NCBI GenBank assembly: GCA_963836405.1
Contig: CAWIJL010000005.1
Coordinates: forward strand, 558,001-622,000
Reading direction: 5' to 3'
DNA: 64,000 nucleotides
Source of the DNA: CAWIJJ01 sp963836405
GTDB taxonomy: Bacteria; Acidobacteriota; Terriglobia; Bryobacterales; Bryobacteraceae
The notes under the pieces were generated by a model. The model had not been told where the DNA came from. It saw nothing but the letters and a program-made list of their open reading frames with translations, and searched no databases. Positions within the stretch are counted from its first letter, which is position 1; each line of letters begins with the position of its first letter. Position numbers and translations under genes: made by a program. Below are positions 24,596-32,478 of the stretch, one piece after another.

Positions 24596-25687
24596 ATGCA
24601 TAAGGTCAGCCGCGTTTTAATGACCGGTGACACGGTGGGGGGCGTGTGGACTTATGCCCTGGAACTCGCGCGTGGCCTGGGGCCGCACGGGGTAGAGGTG
24701 TTTCTGGCGGCGCTGGGCGGCGCGGCGAGCCCGGCCCAGCGTGCGGAGGCAGCCAATACGGACAACCTGCGCGTGCTCGAAAGCGACTTCAAGCTGGAAT
24801 GGATGGAAGAGCCGTGGGCGGACGTGGAGGCGTCCGGCCGGTGGCTGTTGCGACTCGAACAGGAGTACACCCCGGATTTAGTCCACCTCAACTCCTATGG
24901 GCACGGCGCCCTGAGTTGGCGCGCTCCGGTGCTGCTGACCGCTCATTCGTGCGTGCTTTCGTGGTGGAGATCGGTGAAGGGCGAGCCTGCGCCCGCCGAG
25001 TGGGATCGGTACCGGGCGGAGGTGGCGAAGTCGGTCCGGCAGGCGGACCGTGTGACGGCTCCTTCGCTCGCCATGGCGCGGGCAGTCGCGGCGCTGTACG
25101 GCCGTTCGTGCGATGTGGTGCCGAACGGACGCAGCGCGGAACGGTACCGGAGTGGGCAAAAGGAACCGGTGATCTTCACGGCCGGAAGGTTGTGGGACGA
25201 GGCGAAGAACGTAGCGGCGGTGGTGCACGCCGCGCCAGGCCTCGAATGGCCGGTCTATCTGGCGGGCGATCTGCGTCGTCCCGACGGCCGCGTGCTGCGG
25301 GCTCCGGGATGCCGGGCGCTGGGACATTTGGGGCCGGACGAAATCGCAGCCTGGTACGCGCGTGCCTCCATCTACGTGCTTCCGGCGCGCTATGAGCCGT
25401 TCGGACTTTCCGTGCTGGAAGCGGCGCTTTCCGGATGCGCGCTGGTGTTGGGGGACATCGACAGCCTTCGAGAGATTTGGGACGGAGCGGCGGTGTTTGT
25501 GCCGCCGGAGGAGACAGAGGCCGTCCGGGATGGGCTGGTGGAACTGATTCGCGACCCTCAGCGCCGCGAAGAATTGGCAGGGCGGGCGGCGGAGCGGGCC
25601 CGGGAATTCACTCCGGAACGGATGGCGCGCGGGTATCTGGATCACTACCGGGCGCTGGTGGCGCGGGGACGGCAGGTGTGCGCGTGA
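24596..25687 (+). CDS. GT4-type glycosyltransferase
   Basis: The 363-residue protein has the GT-B layout of family 4. The N-terminal G-G-V-W-T-Y-A-L-E-L-A-R-G-L is followed by P-D-L-V-H-L-N-S-Y-G-H-G, a mid segment V-V-P-N-G-R-S-A-E-R-Y and a C-terminal nucleotide-sugar site (Y-V-L-P-A-R-Y-E-P-F-G-L-S-V-L-E-A). The E-x7-E motif is visible as E-P-F-G-L-S-V-L-E. It is expected to be a retaining transferase acting at the inner membrane face. It starts 3 bases after the radical SAM stop. Confidence 0.88.
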   Translation: MHKVSRVLMTGDTVGGVWTYALELARGLGPHGVEVFLAALGGAASPAQRAEAANTDNLRVLESDFKLEWMEEPWADVEASGRWLLRLEQEYTPDLVHLNSYGHGALSWRAPVLLTAHSCVLSWWRSVKGEPAPAEWDRYRAEVAKSVRQADRVTAPSLAMARAVAALYGRSCDVVPNGRSAERYRSGQKEPVIFTAGRLWDEAKNVAAVVHAAPGLEWPVYLAGDLRRPDGRVLRAPGCRALGHLGPDEIAAWYARASIYVLPARYEPFGLSVLEAALSGCALVLGDIDSLREIWDGAAVFVPPEETEAVRDGLVELIRDPQRREELAGRAAERAREFTPERMARGYLDHYRALVARGRQVCA

Positions 25688-25734
25688 ACCGGCGAAGCCC
25701 GGCTTGACGCGGACGGAATTTTCTGGGGGCTCAG

Positions 25735-26850
25735 GTGCGGGTCGTCTTCTTTACGCATTCGCTGGTATCGGACTGGAACCACGGGAATGCCCACTTCTTG
25801 CGGGGCACGGCGTGGGAATTGATGACGCGCGGGCACATCGTCCGGGTCTATGAGCCGGCGGACGGGTGGAGCCTCCAAAACCTGGTGCAGGATCACGGGC
25901 GTGGTCCCGTGGACGAGTTCCGGCGGCAATATCCGGGACTGCACAGCACGGCCTACGATCTGAAGACGCTCGACGTGCCGCGGGTGCTCGAGGACGCGGA
26001 TCTCGTGTTGGTCCACGAGTGGAACCCGCACGAGCTGGTGCGGCGCATCGGTAATCACCACGCAGCTCATCCCCGTTACCGCCTGTTCTTTCACGATACG
26101 CACCATCGCAGCGTTAGCGATCCGGCTTCGATGGCGCAATATGAGCTTAAGAATTACGACGGAGTGCTGGCGTATGGTGGCGTAATTCGCGACTTATACC
26201 GTGCGAAAGGCTGGGCGCGGCAGGCGTGGACCTGGCACGAAGCGGCCGACACGAAAAGATTCCGCCCGTCCGGCCTCGGCCGCAAAGACGGCGACCTGGT
26301 CTGGATCGGCAATTGGGGCGATGGCGAGCGCACCGCCGAATTGCGCGAGTTCCTGATCCGTCCCGTCAAGGAACTGGGATTGAAAGCGGTCGTATACGGA
26401 GTGCGGTATCCCGAGGAGGCCGTGGAGGAACTGCGGGAGGCGGGAATCGAATATGGCGGCTGGCTGCCGAATTATCGCGTGCCGGAGGTGTTTGCGCGAT
26501 TTCGCGTGACGGTTCACGTGCCGCGCCGGCCTTACGCCACGATCCTGCCGGGGATCCCGACGATCCGGCCGTTCGAGGCCCTGGCGTGCGGCATTCCGCT
26601 GGTATCGGCGCCGTGGGACGACTGCGAAGGGCTGTTCCGCGCGGGCAGGGACCTGCTGTTTGCGCGCGATGGCGATGAGATGAAGGCGCAGCTCAGTCGG
26701 GTTCTCGACGATGAATCGCTGGCGGCGCGCATGGCGGCGAGCGGCCTGGAAACCATCCGCGCCCGGCACACCTGCGCGCACCGGGTGGATGAATTGATAA
26801 GAGTGTCCGGGGAAGCCGGCGACAACGAAATCGGAAGGAGTGCCAACTAG
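25735..26850 (+). CDS. CgeB-like glycosyltransferase (first of three)
   Basis: The 371-residue protein starts at GTG (MRVVFFTHSLVSDWNHGNAH). It has the CgeB/GT-B two-domain pattern: R-G-T-A-W-E-L-M-T-R-G-H near the start, a middle Y-D-G-V-L-A-Y-G-G-V, a domain boundary at L-V-W-I-G-N-W-G-D, and the C-terminal R-P-F-E-A-L-A-C-G-I-P-L-V-S-A-P-W acceptor/donor site. It shares its N-terminal layout with the two following genes, so the three arose by duplication. A 47-base gap separates it from the GT4 gene. Confidence 0.82.
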   Translation: MRVVFFTHSLVSDWNHGNAHFLRGTAWELMTRGHIVRVYEPADGWSLQNLVQDHGRGPVDEFRRQYPGLHSTAYDLKTLDVPRVLEDADLVLVHEWNPHELVRRIGNHHAAHPRYRLFFHDTHHRSVSDPASMAQYELKNYDGVLAYGGVIRDLYRAKGWARQAWTWHEAADTKRFRPSGLGRKDGDLVWIGNWGDGERTAELREFLIRPVKELGLKAVVYGVRYPEEAVEELREAGIEYGGWLPNYRVPEVFARFRVTVHVPRRPYATILPGIPTIRPFEALACGIPLVSAPWDDCEGLFRAGRDLLFARDGDEMKAQLSRVLDDESLAARMAASGLETIRARHTCAHRVDELIRVSGEAGDNEIGRSAN

Positions 26851-26853
26851 AGA

Positions 26854-27933
26854 ATGAGAGTTTCGTTTTATGGGTCGAGCCTGGTTTCCGCCTATTGGAA
26901 CGGCGCAGCCACCTACTACCGCGGCATCGTGCGGGCACTGGCGAAACGCGGCCACCTGGTGACCTTCTTCGAGCCGGACGCCTTTGAGCGGCAGCAGCAT
27001 CGCGACATGGACGATCCGCCGTGGGCCCGCGTGGTGGTCTTTCCGGCAAGCGAAGCGGGATGCCGGCGTGCGCTCGAGCAAGGCGCGGGCGCGGACCTGG
27101 TGGTGAAGGCGAGCGGCGTCGGAGTGTTCGACGAACTGCTGGAAGCGGAGGTTCTGGAACTGCGGCGGAGCGGCAACCTGGTTGCGTTCTGGGACGTGGA
27201 TGCTCCGGCCACGCTCGACCGCGTGCAGGCGGGCGGCGACCCGTTCGAAGCGCTCATCCCACAGTATGACGCCATCTTCACCTATGGGGGCGGCGACCCG
27301 GTGGTGCGGGCGTATCGCGCGCTGGGAGCGAAGGAGTGCGTGCCCGTGTACAACGCGCTCGATCCGGAAACGCACTTTCCGGTTGCGCCGGACCCGCGCT
27401 TTGCGGGGGACCTCGCATTCCTGGGGAACCGGCTTCCCGACCGCGAGGCGCGTGTAGAGGAGTTTTTTCTGAAAGCGGCAGCGCTCGCGCCGGAACTGCG
27501 GTTTCTGCTGGGCGGTGCGGGATGGGGAGACAAATCGCGCCCCCGCAACGTGGCCTATCTCGACCATGTCTACACGCGCGATCACAATGCGTTCAACTCA
27601 ACGCCGCTGGCGGTGCTGAACGTCTCCCGCGAGAGTATGGCGCGCTACGGCTTTTCTCCTGCCACTCGGGTGTTCGAAGCGGCCGGCGCGGCGGCGTGCC
27701 TGATCACCGACGAGTGGGAGGGCATCGAGCAGTTTCTGGAGCCGGGCCGCGAAGTGCTGGTGGCGCGGAGCGGCGATGAAGTGGCGGAACGGGTTCGCGG
27801 GCTCGATGCCGCGCGCGCGCGGGAAATCGGGCGCGCATCGTTTCGACGCGTGCTGGCCGAGCACACGTACGCGCACCGGGCCGAACAGGTTGAGGCGTTG
27901 CTGGAAGGGCGGCTGGCGGGGGCGGCGCGATGA
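26854..27933 (+). CDS. CgeB-like glycosyltransferase (second of three)
   Basis: The 359-residue paralog opens MRVSFYGSSLVSAYWNGAAT with Y-Y-R-G-I-V-R-A-L-A-K-R-G-H. It has a central F-W-D-V-D-A-P-A-T segment, P-Q-Y-D-A-I-F-T-Y-G-G-G, L-A-F-L-G-N-R-L-P-D-R, and the C-terminal T-R-V-F-E-A-A-G-A-A-A-C-L-I-T-D-E-W-E-G donor site. It starts 3 bases after its neighbour and ends overlapping the next start (ATGA). The 'W-D-V-D-A-P' element recurs as 'Y-D-I-D-T-P' in the third paralog, marking these two as closer to each other. Confidence 0.85.
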   Translation: MRVSFYGSSLVSAYWNGAATYYRGIVRALAKRGHLVTFFEPDAFERQQHRDMDDPPWARVVVFPASEAGCRRALEQGAGADLVVKASGVGVFDELLEAEVLELRRSGNLVAFWDVDAPATLDRVQAGGDPFEALIPQYDAIFTYGGGDPVVRAYRALGAKECVPVYNALDPETHFPVAPDPRFAGDLAFLGNRLPDREARVEEFFLKAAALAPELRFLLGGAGWGDKSRPRNVAYLDHVYTRDHNAFNSTPLAVLNVSRESMARYGFSPATRVFEAAGAAACLITDEWEGIEQFLEPGREVLVARSGDEVAERVRGLDAARAREIGRASFRRVLAEHTYAHRAEQVEALLEGRLAGAAR

Positions 27934-29177
27934 ACCCCGATTACGACGTCGTGATTTTGGGTCTGGCGGTGACCTCCTCATGGGGAAATGGCCACGCCAC
28001 CACCTATCGCGGCCTGATTCGCGGACTGGCGGCGCGGGGCCACCGCGTGCTGTTCCTCGAGCGCGACCAGGAGTGGTATCGCAGCAACCGGGATGAGCCG
28101 CATCCCGCTGGGGCGACGACGGAAATCTACGACAGCATTGAGGAGCTGTTCGCGAAATTCGAGGGACCGGTGCGGCGTGCCCGGGTGGCGATGGTGGGGT
28201 CGTTCGTTCCGGACGGCGCGCGGGTGGGCGAATGGGTGATCTCGGTGGCGGGCGGCGTCACCGCATTCTACGATATCGACACGCCGGTGACATTGGCGCG
28301 GCTGGCGGCCGGCGACTACGGCTACATCAGTCCGGAGCTGATCCGGCGCTACGCCGTATATCTTTCGTTCACGGGCGGTCCGGCGCTGCGAACGATCGAG
28401 CGGGAGTACGGTTCGCCCATGGCGCGGGCTCTCTACTGCTCGGTGGACCCGGAGCGGTACTCCCCTTGCAGGGGCGAAGTCCGGTGGGACCTGGGATACC
28501 TGGGCACGTACAGTGACGACCGGCAGCCGGTACTCGAGAAGCTCATGCTCGATCCCGCGCGGCGGTGGCGGGACGGGCGCTTCGCGGTGGTAGGCCCGAT
28601 GTACCCGGAGAAGCTCCGGTGGCCGCCGAATGTCGAGCGTGAGATCCATCTTTCACCGCGCGAGCACCCCGCGTTTTACGGCGCGCAGAGGTTCACGTTG
28701 AACGTCACGCGCGAGGCAATGCGGCGGGCGGGCCATTCGCCGAGCGTCCGGCTGTTCGAAGCGGGCGCCTGCGGGGTGCCTGTGATCGGCGACTGGTGGG
28801 AAGGACTGGACGAACTGTTCGTGCCCGAGAAGGAAGTGCTGGTGGCGGAAAACGGGGACGACGTGTTGCGCTACCTCCGCGACGTTCCGGAGGAGCGGCG
28901 GTTGGCGATCGGCGAAGCGGCCCGGCGGCGCGTGCTGGCGGAGCATACCCCGGCGCAGCGCGCGGTGCAGTTCGAATCGTACCTTCAGGAGGCGCATGAC
29001 CAGATTTCTGCTGGTAAGGCACGGGGAGACGCCGGCGGTCGGAAAAACGCTGATGGGCTGGGCGCCGGGTTGGCACCTGAACGAGCAGGGCAGGAGGCAG
29101 GCGGAGGCGCTGGCCGGGCGGTTGAAAGACGAGCCGATGGCGGCGATTTATTCCAGCCCGCTGGAGCGCGCAATTGA
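27930..29177 (+). CDS. CgeB-like glycosyltransferase (third of three), with an abnormal C-terminal tail
   Basis: The recognisable domain spans residues 1-355: N-G-H-A-T-T-Y-R-G-L-I-R-G-L, F-Y-D-I-D-T-P-V-T, D-L-G-Y-L-G-T-Y-S-D-D, and V-R-L-F-E-A-G-A-C-G-V-P-V-I-G-D-W-W-E-G. After about residue 355 the frame continues for 60 Gly/Ala/Arg-rich residues that lie entirely over the following phosphatase gene in another frame. The two paralogs end at the equivalent of E-S-Y-L-Q-E-A, so the tail is likely not native. A one-base change near 28,980 would restore the ATGA overlap seen elsewhere in the operon. Confidence 0.8.
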   Translation: MNPDYDVVILGLAVTSSWGNGHATTYRGLIRGLAARGHRVLFLERDQEWYRSNRDEPHPAGATTEIYDSIEELFAKFEGPVRRARVAMVGSFVPDGARVGEWVISVAGGVTAFYDIDTPVTLARLAAGDYGYISPELIRRYAVYLSFTGGPALRTIEREYGSPMARALYCSVDPERYSPCRGEVRWDLGYLGTYSDDRQPVLEKLMLDPARRWRDGRFAVVGPMYPEKLRWPPNVEREIHLSPREHPAFYGAQRFTLNVTREAMRRAGHSPSVRLFEAGACGVPVIGDWWEGLDELFVPEKEVLVAENGDDVLRYLRDVPEERRLAIGEAARRRVLAEHTPAQRAVQFESYLQEAHDQISAGKARGDAGGRKNADGLGAGLAPERAGQEAGGGAGRAVERRADGGDLFQPAGARN

Positions 29178-29592
29178 GACGGCGCGCGCGTTGGGAGAGC
29201 CGCATGGGCTGGAACCACGGATCGAGGACGCCTTCGGCGAGGTGCGGATGGGCGAATGGGAAGGGATGGAGATTGCGGCGCTTGAAGGTCGCGCGGACTG
29301 GCGCCGCTTCAATGAATTTCGCAGCGGTACGCGCGTGCCTGGGGGCGAAAGCATGATCGAGGTGCAGGCGCGCATGGTTCGTCAACTGGAGTGCGTGGCC
29401 GTCGCGCATCCTGAGGCGACGGTGGCGGTGGTAAGCCACGGCGATCCTTTGCGCAGCCTGCTGGCGTACTTCCTGGGGATTCCGCTCGACCTGATGCAGC
29501 GCTTCGAAATAGAGCCGGCATCGGTAAGCGTGCTGGAAGTGGCGGAGTGGGGGGCGCGGGTCCGGGTCGTGAACCGAACCGTCGAGGTTTAG
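28996..29592 (+). CDS. Histidine phosphatase family protein
   Basis: The 198-residue protein carries the R-H-G-E signature at residues 8-11 (LLVRHGETPAVGK), an S-S-P-L-E-R-A-I-E-T-A segment, the acidic E-V-R-M-G-E-W-E-G, and the second catalytic histidine in V-V-S-H-G-D-P-L-R. These are the hallmarks of the phosphoglycerate-mutase/alpha-ribazole phosphatase branch. In a sugar-nucleotide operon a sugar-phosphate phosphatase (as with GmhB- or CobC-like roles) is plausible, but the substrate is not readable. An AGGAGG lies about 5 bases before the ATG. It is overlapped by 182 bases by the third glycosyltransferase frame. Confidence 0.85.
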   Translation: MTRFLLVRHGETPAVGKTLMGWAPGWHLNEQGRRQAEALAGRLKDEPMAAIYSSPLERAIETARALGEPHGLEPRIEDAFGEVRMGEWEGMEIAALEGRADWRRFNEFRSGTRVPGGESMIEVQARMVRQLECVAVAHPEATVAVVSHGDPLRSLLAYFLGIPLDLMQRFEIEPASVSVLEVAEWGARVRVVNRTVEV

Positions 29593-29598
29593 AAAAAT

Positions 29599-30357
29599 AT
29601 GTGGGGAATCATTCCGGCGGCGGGGAAGGGAACGCGCATCCAGCCGCTTGCGTTTTCGAAAGAGCTGCTGCCGGTGGGCCTGAGGCCGGACGGAGAAGGA
29701 GTACGGCGTCCCCGCGCGGTCAGCGATTACCTGATGGAGCGGATGGCCATCGGTGGCGCGGAGCGGATCTGCTTTGTCATCTCGCCGGGGAAGTCCGACA
29801 TCCTGGAGTATTATGGCGGATCGGCATACTCGGCGACTCTCTGCTATTGCGTGCAGCCTAAGCCGGTCGGGTTGTGCGACGCGATCTTTCGCGCGCTGCC
29901 GCTGATTGCCGCCGGCGATCAGGTGCTGGTGGGGCTTCCCGACACAATCTGGTTTCCCGAGGACGGTCTGCGGCAGTTGCCCGATGGGCGGTTCTCGTTC
30001 CTGCTATTTCCGGTGGAACGGCCGGAACTGTTCGACGCGGTGATCGCGGACGAGCGGGGACGGGTGAGCGAACTGCGGGTGAAGCAGGAGCAGCCGGGAT
30101 CGAACTGGGTATGGGGCGCATTCAAGTTGACGGGACGCATTCTGGCGGAGCTGCACGATCTCTGGCGCGAGCGCGGCGAGCGCGACGAGTACATCGGAAC
30201 GCTGGTGAACGCCTGGATCGCCCAGGGCGGGGAGGCGGAGGGTGTGCGCGCGGGCAGCGCCTACTTCGACGTGGGAACGATGGACGGCTATCTGGAGGCG
30301 ACGCGCGTGTTGAGCGCCTCCGGCGCCGAACCGGCGGCATGGGGAGGCCGTGTATGA
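29599..30357 (+). CDS. Sugar-1-phosphate nucleotidyltransferase-like protein
   Basis: The 252-residue protein has the pyrophosphorylase N-terminus WGIIPAAGKGTRIQPLAFSK, with G-x-G-T-R and the K-E-L-L-P-V equivalent of the substrate-binding P-K-x-x-x-P motif. It then has D-T-I-W-F and N-W-V-W-G-A. It should activate a sugar phosphate (glucose-1-phosphate thymidylyl- or cytidylyltransferase-like), feeding the epimerases earlier in the operon. A CDP-sugar product would fit the CDP-paratose-type epimerase, which is an inference. Its stop overlaps the methyltransferase start. Confidence 0.83.
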   Translation: MWGIIPAAGKGTRIQPLAFSKELLPVGLRPDGEGVRRPRAVSDYLMERMAIGGAERICFVISPGKSDILEYYGGSAYSATLCYCVQPKPVGLCDAIFRALPLIAAGDQVLVGLPDTIWFPEDGLRQLPDGRFSFLLFPVERPELFDAVIADERGRVSELRVKQEQPGSNWVWGAFKLTGRILAELHDLWRERGERDEYIGTLVNAWIAQGGEAEGVRAGSAYFDVGTMDGYLEATRVLSASGAEPAAWGGRV

Positions 30358-31088
30358 GCGGAACGACGACGGCGCGGCCGCGGCGCGAAGAGATCGAAAA
30401 GCGAATCGCGGAATTGGGCGACTGGTTCCAGAATATCGAGCTGGACGGGGTACAGACGGCTCCGCATCATTTTCTGGGCGACTATCCGACGCTCAAGTGG
30501 CGCGCCTTCGAACATGCCATCCCGGCGGACCTGAGCGGAAAGACGGTGCTCGACATCGGCTGCAACGCCGGTTTCTATTCGCTCGAAATGAAACGGCGCG
30601 GCGCGGCGCGTGTGGTAGGAATCGATTCGGACCCGGTGTACCTGGCGCAGGCGCGCTTTGCGGCCGAGGTGCGGGGCGCCGACATCGAGTTCCGCCAGAT
30701 GGATGTGTACGACGTGGCGCGCCTCGGCGAGCGCTTCGACGTGGTGTTGTTCATGGGCGTTCTGTATCACCTGCGGCATCCTCTGCTTGCGCTGGACCTT
30801 CTGTGGGAGCACGTCGTCGGAGACATGCTGGTGTTCCAGTCTCTGATGCGCGGCAGCAAAGAGGTGGCGGTGGTGGAGGCGGATTACCCGTTTTCGGAAC
30901 GCGGCATTTTCGAGCAGCCGGAGTATCCTCGGATGTATTTCGTCGAGAAGCGCTATTCGCACGACCCGACCAACTGGTGGATCCCGAACCGGGCGTGCGC
31001 GGAGGCGATGCTGCGCAGCGCGGGCTTCGACATCGAACAGCACCCGGAGGAAGAGGTCTACATCTGCCGCCGGAGGCCCTCGCGATGA
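30354..31088 (+). CDS. SAM-dependent methyltransferase (CmoB-like fold)
   Basis: The 244-residue class I methyltransferase has V-L-D-I-G-C-N-A-G-F-Y-S as SAM motif I at about residues 64-75. It also has G-I-D-S-D-P, F-D-V-V-L-F-M-G-V-L-Y-H-L-R-H-P and a C-terminal W-W-I-P-N-R. The opening helix (IAELGDWFQNIELDGVQTAP) and the 'Y-H-L-R-H-P' motif resemble CmoB-like enzymes, but those modify tRNA and are longer. In this operon an O- or N-methylation of a sugar is more likely. It overlaps both neighbours by 4 bases. Confidence 0.82.
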   Translation: MSGTTTARPRREEIEKRIAELGDWFQNIELDGVQTAPHHFLGDYPTLKWRAFEHAIPADLSGKTVLDIGCNAGFYSLEMKRRGAARVVGIDSDPVYLAQARFAAEVRGADIEFRQMDVYDVARLGERFDVVLFMGVLYHLRHPLLALDLLWEHVVGDMLVFQSLMRGSKEVAVVEADYPFSERGIFEQPEYPRMYFVEKRYSHDPTNWWIPNRACAEAMLRSAGFDIEQHPEEEVYICRRRPSR

Positions 31089-31969
31089 TCGAAGCGGCCA
31101 TGCTCTGGAACGAGCCGAACAACCTTTCGCACTGGAACTTCGAAGTGGACCCGGACTGGAGCCGGTACGCGGAGATGGTGAATCTGGCGGCGGATGCGGT
31201 TCGCGCGGAGAGTTCCCGGCTGCGGAGGGTGCTGGGCGGAATCTCTCCGATCGATCCCGGTTTTCTGCGAACCATGCAGCGGCTTTGCGTGCTGGGCCAT
31301 GTGGATGTAGTGGCGGTGCACGGGTTTCCGCTCGATTGGAACCATTGGACGATCCACGAGTGGCCGGACAAGCTCGAGGAAGTGCGGGAAGTGACGGACC
31401 TGCCGCTGTGGGTGTCCGAAGTGGGGGTCTCGACGTTCGGGGCCGAGGAGGTGCAGGAGTTCGGGCTTCGGCGCACGGCGGAACTGCTGGCCGGCCGCGC
31501 CGAGCGGGTCCACTGGTACAGCCTTTACGACCTGCCGCGCGCGTGGCCGGCCACGACACGCCACCGTGAGGCGGAGGGCTCCTCCTACTACCGGCACTTC
31601 TACATGGGCCTGCTGCGTGAGGACGGCAGTCCGAAACTGGCGCTGAGGCAGTTCGCGGACTACACGCCCGAGTTCGGCATCTGCCAGTGGTTTCACTTCG
31701 AAGACCCCCGGCTGGACGACGCGGTCCGGATATTGAAGGACCTGGGCGTGCGCTATCTGCGAACGGGGCTGAGTTGGGCGGACAGTTTCCGGCCGAATGC
31801 GGAGGCGTGGTTCGACCGGCAGATGATGGCGCTTGACGGGTTCGAAACGACCGTTACTTTCTGCTTCACGCCCGAGCACCGGGGCATTCTTCCGAATCAC
31901 ACCAGCCCGCCCCGCGAGCCGCTCGAGTTTGCGGATTTCTGCGCGCGCATGGTGCGGCGGTACTCATAA
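31085..31969 (+). CDS. Circularly permuted glycosidase-like TIM barrel (beta-xylosidase-like)
   Basis: The 294-residue protein starts with the acid/base motif (LWNEPNN, residues 7-13, Glu10), which in ordinary clan GH-A enzymes sits at the end of strand 4. The nucleophile strand is L-W-V-S-E-V-G-V, with Glu112 intact. After the usual C-terminal G-S-P-K-L-A-L element (near residue 190) it continues with segments that match the N-terminal half of the barrel in the fusion protein at 21295. Examples are R-L-D-D-A-V-R-I-L-K-D-L-G-V-R-Y-L-R-T and the S-P-P-R-E-P-L-E-F-A-D-F end. So strands 4-8 precede strands 1-3. No signal peptide is seen. It is the last gene of the overlapping block. Confidence 0.8.
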   Translation: MIEAAMLWNEPNNLSHWNFEVDPDWSRYAEMVNLAADAVRAESSRLRRVLGGISPIDPGFLRTMQRLCVLGHVDVVAVHGFPLDWNHWTIHEWPDKLEEVREVTDLPLWVSEVGVSTFGAEEVQEFGLRRTAELLAGRAERVHWYSLYDLPRAWPATTRHREAEGSSYYRHFYMGLLREDGSPKLALRQFADYTPEFGICQWFHFEDPRLDDAVRILKDLGVRYLRTGLSWADSFRPNAEAWFDRQMMALDGFETTVTFCFTPEHRGILPNHTSPPREPLEFADFCARMVRRYS

Positions 31970-31986
31970 GGCATAGTGTTGCTATT

Positions 31987-32478
31987 GTGCTCTGGTTTCG
32001 AGGCATCCTATTCACGGTTCTGATCCCGGGGTTTATCGCCTTCTACGCGCCGCACGCCGTGGATCCGAATGCGCACCGGCGGGGCGGCGCGTGGGATCTG
32101 GGCTGGATCCTGGTGGTGGCCGGAGCCGCGGTGTATTTCGCCTGCCTGTTCCGTTTTCTCGCTGCCGGTGGAACGCCCGCGATTTTCTTTACGCGGCCTT
32201 TTCGCTTTCTGATCGGCGAGGAGCCGGGGTCCATGGTGTCCAGCGGGTTGTACCGGTACTCGCGAAACCCGATGTATCTTGGAGTGCTGATGGCCATATT
32301 CGGGCAGTCCATTGTGTTCGGCTCGCCATGGCTGGCGCTCTACGGGTGCGCCGTCTTCGTCTGCTTTCACCTGGTGGTGATTCTTCTGGAGGAGCCGCAT
32401 CTGCGCGGCGTACTCGGAGCGAGCTATCGGGAATACTGCCTCCGTGTGCCGCGCTGGTTCGGGCCGGCTAAATCCTGA
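31987..32478 (+). CDS. Isoprenylcysteine carboxyl methyltransferase/PEMT-like membrane methyltransferase
   Basis: The 163-residue product has about four hydrophobic segments and the ICMT-like signature S-G-L-Y-R-Y-S-R-N-P-M-Y-L-G-V-L. It ends with L-E-E-P-H-L-R-G-V-L-G-A-S-Y-R-E-Y-C-L-R-V-P-R-W (the E-E-x-x-L...Y-x-x-Y-x-x-x-V-P-R-W motif of this SAM-binding family). The start is GTG at 31987, 17 bases after the glycan operon's last stop, so it may belong to that transcript. The substrate in bacteria is usually a membrane lipid or prenyl group. It is convergent with the next gene, with an 11-base overlap. Confidence 0.8.
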   Translation: MLWFRGILFTVLIPGFIAFYAPHAVDPNAHRRGGAWDLGWILVVAGAAVYFACLFRFLAAGGTPAIFFTRPFRFLIGEEPGSMVSSGLYRYSRNPMYLGVLMAIFGQSIVFGSPWLALYGCAVFVCFHLVVILLEEPHLRGVLGASYREYCLRVPRWFGPAKS

